Translations under genes and position numbers: made by a program
In this document: one piece after another, positions 1 to 6,732 of the stretch
How the letters are laid out: each line of letters starts with the position of its first letter
Position numbering within the stretch: the first letter of the stretch is position 1
The notes under the pieces: generated by a model
The model's database searches: none
Told to the model about the DNA's origin: nothing
Seen by the model: the letters and a program-made list of their open reading frames with translations, nothing else
From: Bacteriovoracaceae bacterium UBA2428
GTDB lineage: Bacteria > Bdellovibrionota > UBA2428
Assembly (NCBI GenBank): GCA_002343545.1
Contig: DDRA01000067.1
Span: 1 to 11,973 of the forward strand
Length of the DNA stretch: 11,973 bases
Direction: 5' to 3'

Positions 1-305
1 CCGGCGACCGGAACCTTCCACGAGAACATCGTGTAGACCTGAAAGAGGACGACGCCCCAAGAGAAGAATACGAGGCTTTCGTAGAGGTTCGTCCAGGGCG
101 GCCGATCGAGCCCGCCGACCGCCCAGCGGATACCGAGCCCCGCCGTGTGGAGCACGAAGCCCGCGAGCACGAGCCAACCCGCGAACTTGGCCCAAGCCTG
201 GATCTTCGTTCCCGTGCGCGAGATCGCGACGATGTAGGCAAAGCAGGAAGCCAGGTAGAGGAACGACGAGAAATTCAGGGCCCAAATCGCATTTTCGTTC
301 GTCAT
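1..305 (-). CDS. ccsB: Cytochrome c biogenesis protein CcsB/ResC (CcsA family), N-terminal part
   Basis: Partial gene: the first 101 codons are present and the rest lies beyond the left edge. Family knowledge: this multi-pass membrane protein binds haem and, with ResB, moves it across the membrane and attaches it to CXXCH apocytochromes (System II). Seen: an ATG at 305 preceded by AAGGAG with about 8 bases spacing, and that Shine-Dalgarno overlaps the resB stop codon. The translation has hydrophobic segments near residues 8-30 and 42-58. The motif GLDRPPWTNLYESLVFFSW near residues 65-83 is the family's typical early sequence (WTNLYES). The conserved WWD-type haem-handling motif would lie further on and is not in the window. 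The 13-base gap after resB implies co-transcription and translational coupling. The family assignment is firm; only completeness is unknown. Confidence 0.93.
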   Translation of the reverse strand, partial: MTNENAIWALNFSSFLYLASCFAYIVAISRTGTKIQAWAKFAGWLVLAGFVLHTAGLGIRWAVGGLDRPPWTNLYESLVFFSWGVVLFQVYTMFSWKVPVA

Positions 306-318
306 CTTTTTTTCTCCT

Positions 319-1749
319 TCAGACGGGCTTTCCGTCCGTGGCCGTCATGAGCTTGGTCTTCCAAGCCTCGACCTGCGCCACGAAGCCGAGCGGCAAGCGG
401 TGGATCGATCCGGCAAAATCCACGCGTCCCTTCTCGAAACGCAGGTAGTACTTCTTATGTTGAACGAAGAGCGCGTAGAAGGTCCCGAGCAGCATGCCAA
501 AGCAACCGAGCCAATAGATGGGCGCGCCGGGATCGTAGCCGATCTGCAGGCCCGTAAAGTGAAGCTCGCGCACGTCGTCGATGAGAATCGTGTAGGGCGC
601 GTCGCGCTGCCAATCGAACTGCGGGTAGTGCTGCAGGACCCAAAAGGGCTTGCCCGTCACCTTCTCGCCCTGGACTTCGGCAAACTGCACCGCCGGCCCG
701 AGGTTCTGCAGATTCGGGTGCGCCTGCATCGCGACGAGCTTCGGCGCGCGATCTTTCGTGTCGAGGACTTCGCCGATGGTGCCCACCATGGGCAAATGCG
801 CCGCCGAACGATTCGCCTTCTCGACGAGTCGCGAACGCACGCGGAAGTCCCCGAGCCGACCGTAGCTCGCCTGGTAGAAGACGAAGTTACGGTAATCCAT
901 CGGGTCGTTCACGCGGATCTCGCGCGAATGCACGACCTTGCCGCGCTCGATGACGTTCAGACGGCTCACGAAGTCCGACGGACGCCCCGGAAAGTCCGGG
1001 TAGAACTTCACGTCAAAGCGCTCGGCCTGGACCCGAAAGCCGAGCAGCCGCTCGTTCACGAGCCCGCCCGGCGCCGGCAGCAGCCCCGAGGCCTTGCCTT
1101 CCTTGAAGATCAAAAACGTATCGACGGCTTCGCCCTCGGGAATATTCGCGGCGCCCTCGAATCCGTAGAGCGAGCTCAGGATGGCGCCGAGGAACACGAC
1201 GAGAAGCGAGGTGTGCACGAGCACGTTCGCGACGCGGCTCCAGCGCCCCGTCTGCCAGAATACCTGGAATCCGCTCTCGCCCTGCTCGAGCACGACGGGT
1301 TCGCGGAAGGGGCCTTTCGCCGCGCCGAGCACCGCAGCCAACGCCTCGTCCGCCGACTGCCGCGTGCGCCACTCCGCCCGAAACTCTTCGGGCTGCCGCG
1401 CGAAGGTCTCCTTGGACCAAGCGACGGGCTTCGCCACGGCGAAGCGCCACATCGCGGGCCAACGCTCGACCGAGCAAGCCACGAGGTTCATCGAAAGGAG
1501 GGCCATCAGCCCGACGTACCAGAACGAGTGGTACGAGGTGAAAAGTTGCAGACGACGGCCCCAGTTCCAGAAGTCGAAGTCGTACTGGGCGCCCGGGTCG
1601 ACGTTCGAGATGTTGTACTGAAGGATCAGCGTCCCCGGAATCGAAAGCAGCAGCAAAGCCGCGAGCAGAAGGATCGTGAACTTGACCGAGGCCAAGGCCT
1701 TCCACGCCCGATCGAGGCGCCGGTCGAAGTTGGACCAGAATGCTTCCAT
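319..1749 (-). CDS. resB: Cytochrome c biogenesis protein ResB (System II)
   Basis: Partner of CcsB/ResC in haem export and ligation to c-type cytochromes on the outer side of the cytoplasmic membrane. The product is 476 aa from the ATG at 1749. It shows the family topology: transmembrane segments near residues 21-43, 76-93 and 173-195, then a large soluble domain (about 200-405), and a fourth segment near 411-430 followed by HKKYY. The third segment contains a histidine (VLVHTSLLVVFLGAI, about residue 179) and ends in GFEG, as in ResB proteins, where this region is linked to haem binding. A TTG at 1779 would add 10 residues. I prefer the ATG because a TTGACC -35-like box at 1784-1789, with -10 near 1761-1766, would place the TTG inside the promoter. 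Neither start has a strong Shine-Dalgarno. It is followed by ccsB after 13 bases. Confidence 0.92.
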   Translation of the reverse strand: MEAFWSNFDRRLDRAWKALASVKFTILLLAALLLLSIPGTLILQYNISNVDPGAQYDFDFWNWGRRLQLFTSYHSFWYVGLMALLSMNLVACSVERWPAMWRFAVAKPVAWSKETFARQPEEFRAEWRTRQSADEALAAVLGAAKGPFREPVVLEQGESGFQVFWQTGRWSRVANVLVHTSLLVVFLGAILSSLYGFEGAANIPEGEAVDTFLIFKEGKASGLLPAPGGLVNERLLGFRVQAERFDVKFYPDFPGRPSDFVSRLNVIERGKVVHSREIRVNDPMDYRNFVFYQASYGRLGDFRVRSRLVEKANRSAAHLPMVGTIGEVLDTKDRAPKLVAMQAHPNLQNLGPAVQFAEVQGEKVTGKPFWVLQHYPQFDWQRDAPYTILIDDVRELHFTGLQIGYDPGAPIYWLGCFGMLLGTFYALFVQHKKYYLRFEKGRVDFAGSIHRLPLGFVAQVEAWKTKLMTATDGKPV

Positions 1750-1760
1750 ATTTCCGGGAT

Positions 1761-1789
1761 GTTCTGGCACCCGCGCCAAGCCGGGTCAA
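1761..1789 (-). promoter_or_regulatory. Possible promoter of resB-ccsB
   Basis: On the minus strand TTGACC (1789-1784, 5 of 6 matches to the -35 consensus) is followed by a 17-base spacer and CAGAAC (1766-1761, 3 of 6 matches to the -10). Initiation would fall near 1754, leaving only about 5 bases before the ATG at 1749. The good -35 and exact spacing are seen; function is inferred, and the -10 is weak. Confidence 0.35.
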
Positions 1790-1840
1790 CCACGCTCGGC
1801 CTTTCCCGAAAGGGGTGCTGTGCGCGACCGAAAACGGCGC

Positions 1841-1846
1841 TAAAAT
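1841..1846 (+). promoter_or_regulatory. -10-like element immediately upstream of the propeptide-like gene
   Basis: TAAAAT (5 of 6 matches to TATAAT) ends 6 bases before the ATG at 1853. No recognisable -35 lies 16-18 bases upstream, and no Shine-Dalgarno precedes the ATG (the bases are GGCACC). If used, it would give a leaderless mRNA. Confidence 0.35.
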
Positions 1847-1852
1847 GGCACC

Positions 1853-2236
1853 ATGAAGCGCTTTCTCCTTTGGCTCTTCCTCTTGCCCGCCTTCGCTCCC
1901 CTCGTGGCCGACGCCGGCGGGTCTCGCAAACCAAAGGCTCCCACCGAACAAGTCGTCAAGGAGGCTCCCGTTATGGGCTCCAGCCAAGATAGCCGTCCCG
2001 CCGCCGTTCCCCTTCAGCTTTTAGTCGCCTTCAAGGACGCGAAGGCCGCGACCAAGCGCGCCGAGATCTTCAAGGCGGCCGGCGGACACGAAGTCGAGAA
2101 AGTCGGGTCGAGCGAGCTCTATCTCGTCGCGTTCCCCGAAGGCAGCGACCTGAAGGCCGCCCAAGACAAGTTGGCCAAGTCCGAGGGCGTCCGCTACGCC
2201 GAGCCGAACCTCATCATGCGGACCTTCAAGAACTAG
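1853..2236 (+). CDS. Secreted stand-alone subtilase-propeptide-like (inhibitor I9 / fervidolysin prodomain type) protein
   Basis: A 127-residue protein. Residues 1-21 look like a Sec signal peptide: a KR n-region, the hydrophobic run FLLWLFLLPAFAPLV, and a likely cut after ADA. Residues 22-52 form a Lys/Pro/Ser-rich linker. Residues 53-124 resemble the propeptide of secreted subtilases: a first strand PLQLLVAFKD, a helix, then ELYLVAFPEGSDL, a second helix, and EGVRYAEPNLIM. The AEPN ending is the usual junction between propeptide and catalytic domain, but here the protein stops three residues after MRT. Family knowledge: such domains fold and inhibit their protease, and free-standing versions act as inhibitors or chaperones. 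Inference: a periplasmic or secreted protease inhibitor or chaperone acting in trans. No protease is next to it. The neighbour on the other strand overlaps its stop codon by four bases. The fold assignment comes from recalled sequence pattern only. Confidence 0.72.
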   Translation: MKRFLLWLFLLPAFAPLVADAGGSRKPKAPTEQVVKEAPVMGSSQDSRPAAVPLQLLVAFKDAKAATKRAEIFKAAGGHEVEKVGSSELYLVAFPEGSDLKAAQDKLAKSEGVRYAEPNLIMRTFKN

Positions 2237-2910
2237 CGGATGATGAAGCTCGAGAAGAGCACATCCTTCACCCGGCCCTTGTGCATGCGCAGGTTGAGCT
2301 CCTTCTGGATGCGGGCCTTGAGCGCCGCCTTTCCCTTGAAGGTCTTCAGCTCTTCCTGCTGAAACTCCGACGCCATCGAGGCGATGATCGAACGGAACTG
2401 GGATTTGAGCAGCAAGGCTTCCTGTTCGGCCTCGAAGTTCGTCACCTCGAGCACGATTTCCGTGATGACGGCTCCCCCGGCGCGCTTGCCGATCTTCGTG
2501 CCCGAGAAGATTTCCTCGAGCGTCACGAAACGGGTCAGCTCCACGGGGGCCGGCGGGTTCTTGATGAGCGAGGCGAGGCCGCGGGTTTCCGAAATCTCGG
2601 GCTCCACGAGGTCATGTCCTTCTTCCATCTGACCGTCGCGGCGGTCCAGGATCTCCTTCGGGATGTCGCGGGCGATCTGAATCAAGCCGCCGCCTTCGCC
2701 TTCGGCGCCGTGGCTTTCGGCCGGCTCTTCGACGTTATGCACGACCTTTGGGTGAAGGGCCCGGTGCTCACGCACGACGAGCAGGATCGATCCCAGGACG
2801 CACGCCAACGCGCCAAAGCCCAGTCCCAACATGAGCTTGGCGAGCGGGCGATCGCGCGGAGACAGCCGATCCCAACCGATTCGCGCGAGCAGCTTGGAGG
2901 CGAGCTTCAT
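2233..2910 (-). CDS. FliL-like flagellar basal-body-associated membrane protein
   Basis: A 225-residue protein from the ATG at 2910, which has AAGGGGG directly upstream. An ATG at 2970 would add 20 residues but has no Shine-Dalgarno. Seen: a basic N-terminus, one membrane span near residues 25-46, a charged low-complexity linker (about 50-125) and a C-terminal domain (about 125-225). The last 55 residues fit FliL well: paired helices RSIIASMASEFQQEELKT and KAALKARIQKELN, then the closing strand GRVKDVLFSSFIIR. Family knowledge: FliL sits around the flagellar stator and supports MotA/MotB function. FliL is usually about 150-180 aa, so the linker makes this one long. No other flagellar gene lies next to it, so it may be a dispersed paralogue rather than fliL of the main cluster, and I leave the symbol blank. 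It ends tail to tail with the propeptide-like gene, both stop codons lying within the CTAG at 2233-2236. Confidence 0.75.
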   Translation of the reverse strand: MKLASKLLARIGWDRLSPRDRPLAKLMLGLGFGALACVLGSILLVVREHRALHPKVVHNVEEPAESHGAEGEGGGLIQIARDIPKEILDRRDGQMEEGHDLVEPEISETRGLASLIKNPPAPVELTRFVTLEEIFSGTKIGKRAGGAVITEIVLEVTNFEAEQEALLLKSQFRSIIASMASEFQQEELKTFKGKAALKARIQKELNLRMHKGRVKDVLFSSFIIR

Positions 2911-2918
2911 CCCCCTTC

Positions 2919-2945
2919 TTATCGGAAGATCCCTCGGCGCCTTGA
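2919..2945 (-). promoter_or_regulatory. Possible sigma-28-like promoter or shared operator box upstream of the fliL-like gene
   Basis: On the minus strand TCAAGGCG (2945-2938) and TCCGATAA (2926-2919) are 11 bases apart, compared with the FliA consensus TAAAGTTT-N11-GCCGATAA. The -10 half matches 7 of 8 positions, the -35 half only 4 of 8. It ends 8 bases before the ATG. The mirror element before the HD-GYP gene has the same layout. Functional assignment is inference. Confidence 0.35.
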
Positions 2946-3030
2946 TGCGTCGGAGCGCCACCCACGACATGAAGTTTCGGTTAATTCATCGGAATTCGAC
3001 GCCTTACGCGGGACGGGCCGAGATTTCCGC

Positions 3031-3057
3031 TCAGGTCTGCGGAGAGAAATCCGATAA
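3031..3057 (+). promoter_or_regulatory. Possible sigma-28-like promoter of the HD-GYP gene
   Basis: TCAGGTCT (3031-3038), 11 bases, then TCCGATAA (3050-3057). This is the same layout as the element facing the fliL-like gene: 5 of 8 and 7 of 8 matches to the FliA -35 and -10 boxes. An alternative reading is a sigma-70 -10 TAAATT at 3055-3060. Either would start transcription at or within a few bases of the ATG at 3069, which lacks a Shine-Dalgarno. Confidence 0.35.
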
Positions 3058-3068
3058 ATTGAATTGAG

Positions 3069-4106
3069 ATGGCCAACGACGAATCGAGGTCCACCCCTTC
3101 CCTCGTGGAGACGAGCGCCGAGATCGAGCGTCCCGACTACCGGGACCCGAACGGCGAGTACATCCCCGTGGTCGTCGACGGCATCCGCTCCGGTTTGCTC
3201 ACCGAGTTCGATCTCTACACGAAAGTCACCAAAGACTTCTTCCTCGTGAAGCCGCGCAAGAGCGCCGTCACGAGCCTGCTCCTGCAACGGCTCGAGGGCC
3301 GCACGCCCTACGTCTACATCCGCGCCGCGGACGGCGAGCGCTACTTCGCTTCGGTCGACCAGAATCTCGAGCAGATCGTGAAGAATCCTTCGCTCGGCCT
3401 GCGCGAAAAGGCCGCGCTGCTGACGGACTACGCCGTGGGCGTCGTCGAAAAGCTCTTCTCGGATCCGGGCAACCCCGGCACCTTGAACTCCGCCAAGAAC
3501 TTCACGCAGAATTGCGTGCAGTACATCGCCAGCAACCGACAGGCGTTCCTGCACCTGGTCGAGCTCTCGAGCCACGATCACTACACCTACGCCCATTCCG
3601 TCGGCGTGGCGGCCTACACGATCGCCCTCGCGGGCGAGATGGGCTCGACGGAACCGGCCGCCCTGGCCGACGCCGGCCTCGCCGGCTTCCTGCACGACAT
3701 CGGCAAGTCCATGGTCGATCCGGGCATCATCAACAAAAAGGGTCCCCTCAACGAAGAAGAGTGGGTCCAGATGAAGAAGCATCCCGAGCTCGGCGCCGAG
3801 ATCCTGCGCCGGCACAAGAACCTCAATCCGATCATCGTGCTGGCGGCCGAAGGCCACCACGAGAACCTCACGGGCACGGGCTATCCGCGCGGCGTCGTCG
3901 CCAAGTCGCTCGATCCGCTCGTGCAGGTCATCAGCCTGGCGGACGCCTTCTCGGCGCTCACCACCAAGCGCAGCTACTCGAATCCGCGCGACTCCAAGGC
4001 CGCGCTCATGCTGATGAAAGACAACCTCAAGACGAAGTTCGACCCCGAGATGTTCCGGCGCTTCGTGCTGCTCTTCCTCGATCCGAACAAACGCCAGGCC
4101 GCCTAG
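3069..4106 (+). CDS. HD-GYP domain protein, probable cyclic-di-GMP phosphodiesterase
   Basis: A 345-residue cytoplasmic protein with no membrane segment. The N-terminal region (about 30-135) is an unassigned sensory or structural domain. The HD-GYP domain spans about 160-340 and keeps the metal and signature residues: H176 (YAHSVG), H209-D210 (FLHDIGK), H238 (HPELG), H263-H264 (EGHHEN), GTGYP at 269-273, and D292 followed by ALTTKRSY. Family knowledge: HD-GYP enzymes hydrolyse c-di-GMP and commonly control motility, surface behaviour or predation. The complete motif set predicts an active enzyme. The start at 3069 is the ATG giving MANDES; it has no Shine-Dalgarno. Divergent from the fliL-like gene, with which it shares promoter-like boxes, which suggests a link to motility. 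It converges on the hydrolase gene with a 12-base gap. Confidence 0.93.
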   Translation: MANDESRSTPSLVETSAEIERPDYRDPNGEYIPVVVDGIRSGLLTEFDLYTKVTKDFFLVKPRKSAVTSLLLQRLEGRTPYVYIRAADGERYFASVDQNLEQIVKNPSLGLREKAALLTDYAVGVVEKLFSDPGNPGTLNSAKNFTQNCVQYIASNRQAFLHLVELSSHDHYTYAHSVGVAAYTIALAGEMGSTEPAALADAGLAGFLHDIGKSMVDPGIINKKGPLNEEEWVQMKKHPELGAEILRRHKNLNPIIVLAAEGHHENLTGTGYPRGVVAKSLDPLVQVISLADAFSALTTKRSYSNPRDSKAALMLMKDNLKTKFDPEMFRRFVLLFLDPNKRQAA

Positions 4107-4110
4107 CGAG

Positions 4111-4134
4111 GCGCGCCGCTACTTCAGGGCGCGC
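4111..4134. terminator. GC hairpin between convergent HD-GYP and hydrolase genes
   Basis: GCGCGCC (4111-4117) pairs with GGCGCGC (4128-4134) across a 10-base loop, a 7-bp all-GC stem lying between and into the two convergent gene ends. There is only a short TTAT on the plus strand and no U-tract on the minus strand. It could act as a weak bidirectional terminator, but in GC-rich DNA such a stem may be chance. Confidence 0.25.
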
Positions 4135-6263
4135 TTATCGAGGCCGCCGAAACTCCACGTCTCGCGGGCGCCCGAATCGTACTCGACGCTCATCGACTCG
4201 CCCTGCCCCATGGCGCGGAACTCCTTCTCGCGCACGGTGAAGATCATCCGCCGGAGCCCGCTTCCCGAGACGTAGCGACTGCGCAGGACTTTGCGGCGTC
4301 CCACCTTCAGGACGATAAGGTCGTCTCGCACGGGGAACTTCGCGTCGCTTTCGAGCTCGATCTCGACGACGGGTTCACGGCGGGATTCTCCCGGCCCCGA
4401 CACGCGTCGCAATCCCACGACCCGGTTCTTGGCGAAGCCGTGCCGCACGGGCGGACGCGCCCGGCGCGCGATGCCCGGGTAACGCCGCGGCGCGGGCACG
4501 CGACGCGCGGACTCGAGGCGCCCGGGCGCCCAAGGCGCGTCGAGCGCTCCCCGGCCGAAGGAGCGCGCGAGACGAACGTTCGCGAGATGAAGGGAGCCCT
4601 CGGTATCGGGATCGAAGCTCAGGCGCAGCGAACTCACCTGACCCAGATCGACGCCGCTGAAGGCGGCGAGCGGGATGCGGATCGTCTGGAGGGTGTGCGC
4701 GAATTGATGCGCCGGCCCCACGATTTCGGCGAAGTCACTCGTGCGCACCGCCTTCGAAGCGTTGCCCGAAGCATCGATGAGCTCGACCGAAAACACGGTC
4801 GGCGGCGCCGAAGCACCCATGTTCGTCGTGCGGCCGACGCGGAACTCGAGGACGCGGTATTCTCCGAAGTCGCGTCCCAGCCGACCCGCGGCCCACGCGG
4901 TTTCGAAGCTCGCGCCTTTCGGAGAGCTCTTCCACTCGAGCTTGGCGGCGCGGCCCCCGCCCGGGAGCGAAAGGTGCATCGTCGTCAGATTCCGGAGGAC
5001 GTGCGGCAGCCCCGCCGAGGAAATCCCTTTGGCGCGGTCAAACTCCTCGAGCGAGTGGCTTTCCTCGAAGCTCGGCGAAACGCTGAAGTCCCGCTCGACC
5101 CGCGTCGTGGCGCTCAGGACCTTCGGCAACGGAATGAGGGGATTGAAGACCTGGTTGAAGCTCGCCTCCTGCGGCGTGCCCAGCTGCCCGCGGAAGAATG
5201 CCGGGAGGCTCGCGAGCGCGACCCGCTGTTGCTCGACGGAGCCCGGCGCGGCCGGAAAGATCGCCGTGAGCTCGTAGCAGCTGTCGGAATCGCTCTCCTG
5301 CCACTCGGTGTTGAAGAAGTTGTGGTTGGCACCCCACACCATCTGCAGGGATTTTTGCGCCTCGGGGCGCTCGCCCTTCTTCATGAGCATGCGCTCGTAA
5401 GGGTAGCGTCCCTCGAGCCCCGACACGTCGCCGTCGCACATCGGGAGAAGTTGGTTCCACGCGACGCCGTCGGCGTCGAGCACGCGCGACGTCTGTCCGT
5501 CCACGGCGCCGATCTCGAAGATGGCCTTGATCTGCAAGCGCGGAATCACGCGCGGCCAAGCGCTGCCCGCGTCGTTGAAGAGATTCAGCGCGGCGCGCAC
5601 GCCCTCGCCTCCGCGCGAGTGTCCCATGAGGCCCACCGAGCCCATGTCGATGCGACCGACGAAACCGGCGTTCCCGACGCCGAGACTCGCGGGCGCGCCG
5701 CCCGAGCGGCTCCACTCGCTCCACATCCGCAGGTGCTTCAGCACGAGGCGACCGCGCGCCAGGTTCAGCCCGAAGTCGTCGTCGTTGCCGCTTCCGCAGG
5801 TGATACCGCGGTTCGCGTTGATCGAGGCGACGACGTAGCCCCACGACGCCAGGTTCTTCGCGAGGTAGGCGTAACCCAAATGGTTGGGAACGACGACGCT
5901 ACCGTCGGGGCAAGTTCCCGTATCGGTGTACTCGCAGCCGTCATCTTGGCGAGGGTTCGCCCCTTGCCCGCAGGTGGCGTGGTTGCCGTGCAAGAAGAGG
6001 ATGAGGGGCCGCGGCTTCCCTCCCAAGCTCGCAGGTCGATAAACGGCCGCCCAAACTTCCGTGGGCACATCGGCCAGCACGTCGGGATCGACGCCCGCCT
6101 CGAAACGGTACTCCGCTTCGGTGACCGCGTAGGGCCCCGGCAGCGTCGAATCCGGAGCCTCCAGCCCCAAGGATGCCCACACGGCCGCGAGGGGCGAAAA
6201 GACGACCAAGAACATCGAGGCACGCAGGTAAGACGACCAACGATCAATCATGCCGTGCGTCAT
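4119..6263 (-). CDS. Secreted alpha/beta-hydrolase with C-terminal beta-sandwich-like domain
   Basis: A 714-residue protein from the ATG at 6263, preceded by GGGGAAGG. A GTG at 6302 or the ATG at 6251 are other possible starts. Residues 1-31 look like a signal peptide (hydrophobic MFLVVFSPLAAVWA). The hydrolase domain (about 45-380) shows the oxyanion-loop motif LFLHGNH near 89-95, the nucleophile elbow GHSRGGEG with Ser216, a likely acid at Asp277 (LLPMCDGD), and a likely catalytic His314 (WGANHNFF). Several cysteines (98, 110, 118, 156) suit disulfides outside the cytoplasm. Residues about 395-570 look like a galactose-binding or CBM-type jelly roll: repeated short strands ending SLHLANVRLARS. 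A basic, low-similarity tail of some 140 residues follows. The pattern recalls chlorophyllase/PETase-like esterases, but the substrate cannot be told; a polyester, lipid or glycan ester are all possible. The gene appears to be transcribed alone. Confidence 0.82.
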   Translation of the reverse strand: MTHGMIDRWSSYLRASMFLVVFSPLAAVWASLGLEAPDSTLPGPYAVTEAEYRFEAGVDPDVLADVPTEVWAAVYRPASLGGKPRPLILFLHGNHATCGQGANPRQDDGCEYTDTGTCPDGSVVVPNHLGYAYLAKNLASWGYVVASINANRGITCGSGNDDDFGLNLARGRLVLKHLRMWSEWSRSGGAPASLGVGNAGFVGRIDMGSVGLMGHSRGGEGVRAALNLFNDAGSAWPRVIPRLQIKAIFEIGAVDGQTSRVLDADGVAWNQLLPMCDGDVSGLEGRYPYERMLMKKGERPEAQKSLQMVWGANHNFFNTEWQESDSDSCYELTAIFPAAPGSVEQQRVALASLPAFFRGQLGTPQEASFNQVFNPLIPLPKVLSATTRVERDFSVSPSFEESHSLEEFDRAKGISSAGLPHVLRNLTTMHLSLPGGGRAAKLEWKSSPKGASFETAWAAGRLGRDFGEYRVLEFRVGRTTNMGASAPPTVFSVELIDASGNASKAVRTSDFAEIVGPAHQFAHTLQTIRIPLAAFSGVDLGQVSSLRLSFDPDTEGSLHLANVRLARSFGRGALDAPWAPGRLESARRVPAPRRYPGIARRARPPVRHGFAKNRVVGLRRVSGPGESRREPVVEIELESDAKFPVRDDLIVLKVGRRKVLRSRYVSGSGLRRMIFTVREKEFRAMGQGESMSVEYDSGARETWSFGGLDKRALK

Positions 6264-6338
6264 AGCCTTCCCCAACGCTGAGACCAGTGAAATCGCCTCC
6301 ACGACCCCGAAGCCTCAAAGGTCAGCCGATTTCAAATA

Positions 6339-6367
6339 GCCCGGGACGAGCGGAACTCGTGTCGGGC
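6339..6367 (-). terminator. Hairpin after the pgpH-ybeY-prfB operon
   Basis: Just after the stop of the PF04020 gene, the minus strand has GCCCG (6367-6363) pairing with CGGGC (6343-6339), and ACGAG (6360-6356) pairing with CTCGT (6350-6346) around the loop TTCCG. Together these are 10 base pairs with a 2x2 internal loop. CTATTTG follows, a poor U-tract, so termination may be weak or factor-assisted. Confidence 0.42.
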
Positions 6368-6370
6368 GGC

Positions 6371-6718
6371 CTAGCGCAACCCGGCGGCGAGCCAGTAGAT
6401 CAACGCGCTCACGATCGAGAGCAGAACGCCCCCGCCGATGGCGGAAAGCCAGGATTCGATCTCGAAGCCGGGGGTCAGCGCCGCGCAAACCTTCAGCACG
6501 ATCGCGTTCACCACCAGCGTGAAAAGCCCGAGCGTCAGGAGGTTGAGCGGAATGGCCAGGAACATCAAAAGCGGCCGCAAGACGGCGTTCGCCAGGCCGA
6601 TCACGACCGCAGCCAGAAGCGCCTTCCCAAAGCCGTCGACCTTGAAGCCCGGCAGGATATAGGCGACCGCCACCAAGGCGACGGCCGACACGAACCAGTG
6701 CGCGATCATCGTCTGCAT
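6371..6718 (-). CDS. Small membrane protein of the PF04020 ('phage holin family 4', YvlD-like) family
   Basis: A 115-residue protein from the ATG at 6718, with GGAAGGAG 5 bases upstream. The reading frame stays open far upstream in the antisense-type frame of prfB, but composition changes sharply at this ATG, so the true start is clear. Four hydrophobic segments are seen (about 5-23, 32-55, 58-80, 90-112). The order VAYILPGFKVDGFGKALLAA, then IGLANAVLRPLLMFLAIPLNLLTLGLF, then a C-terminal SAIGGGVLLSIVSALIYWL segment is typical of the family. The holin name in databases is historical: members are widespread chromosomal proteins of unknown function, so I do not infer lysis. It follows the prfB stop by 14 bases, so it is probably co-transcribed as the last gene of the operon. 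Confidence 0.85.
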   Translation of the reverse strand: MQTMIAHWFVSAVALVAVAYILPGFKVDGFGKALLAAVVIGLANAVLRPLLMFLAIPLNLLTLGLFTLVVNAIVLKVCAALTPGFEIESWLSAIGGGVLLSIVSALIYWLAAGLR

Positions 6719-6732
6719 CTCGACTCCTTCCG

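Noticed and set aside
400..1992. 530-codon open frame on the plus strand opposite resB
   Set aside because: It runs antisense to a clearly recognised ResB, has a composition of Arg/Ala/Glu/His repeats with no family pattern, and runs into the frame-shifted propeptide-like gene. It is a GC-rich shadow.
2919..3860. Minus-strand 313-codon frame opposite the HD-GYP gene
   Set aside because: Mirror of an unambiguous HD-GYP gene; the translation is low-complexity with no motif.
4440..6281. 613-codon plus-strand open frame opposite the hydrolase gene
   Set aside because: Very rich in Arg, Ala, Glu and His with no domain or signal. The minus strand encodes a coherent secreted enzyme with catalytic motifs and a Shine-Dalgarno.
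6371..6718. Phage holin implying a prophage remnant
   Set aside because: PF04020 proteins are common chromosomal membrane proteins. No endolysin, integrase or other phage gene is nearby, and it sits in a housekeeping operon.
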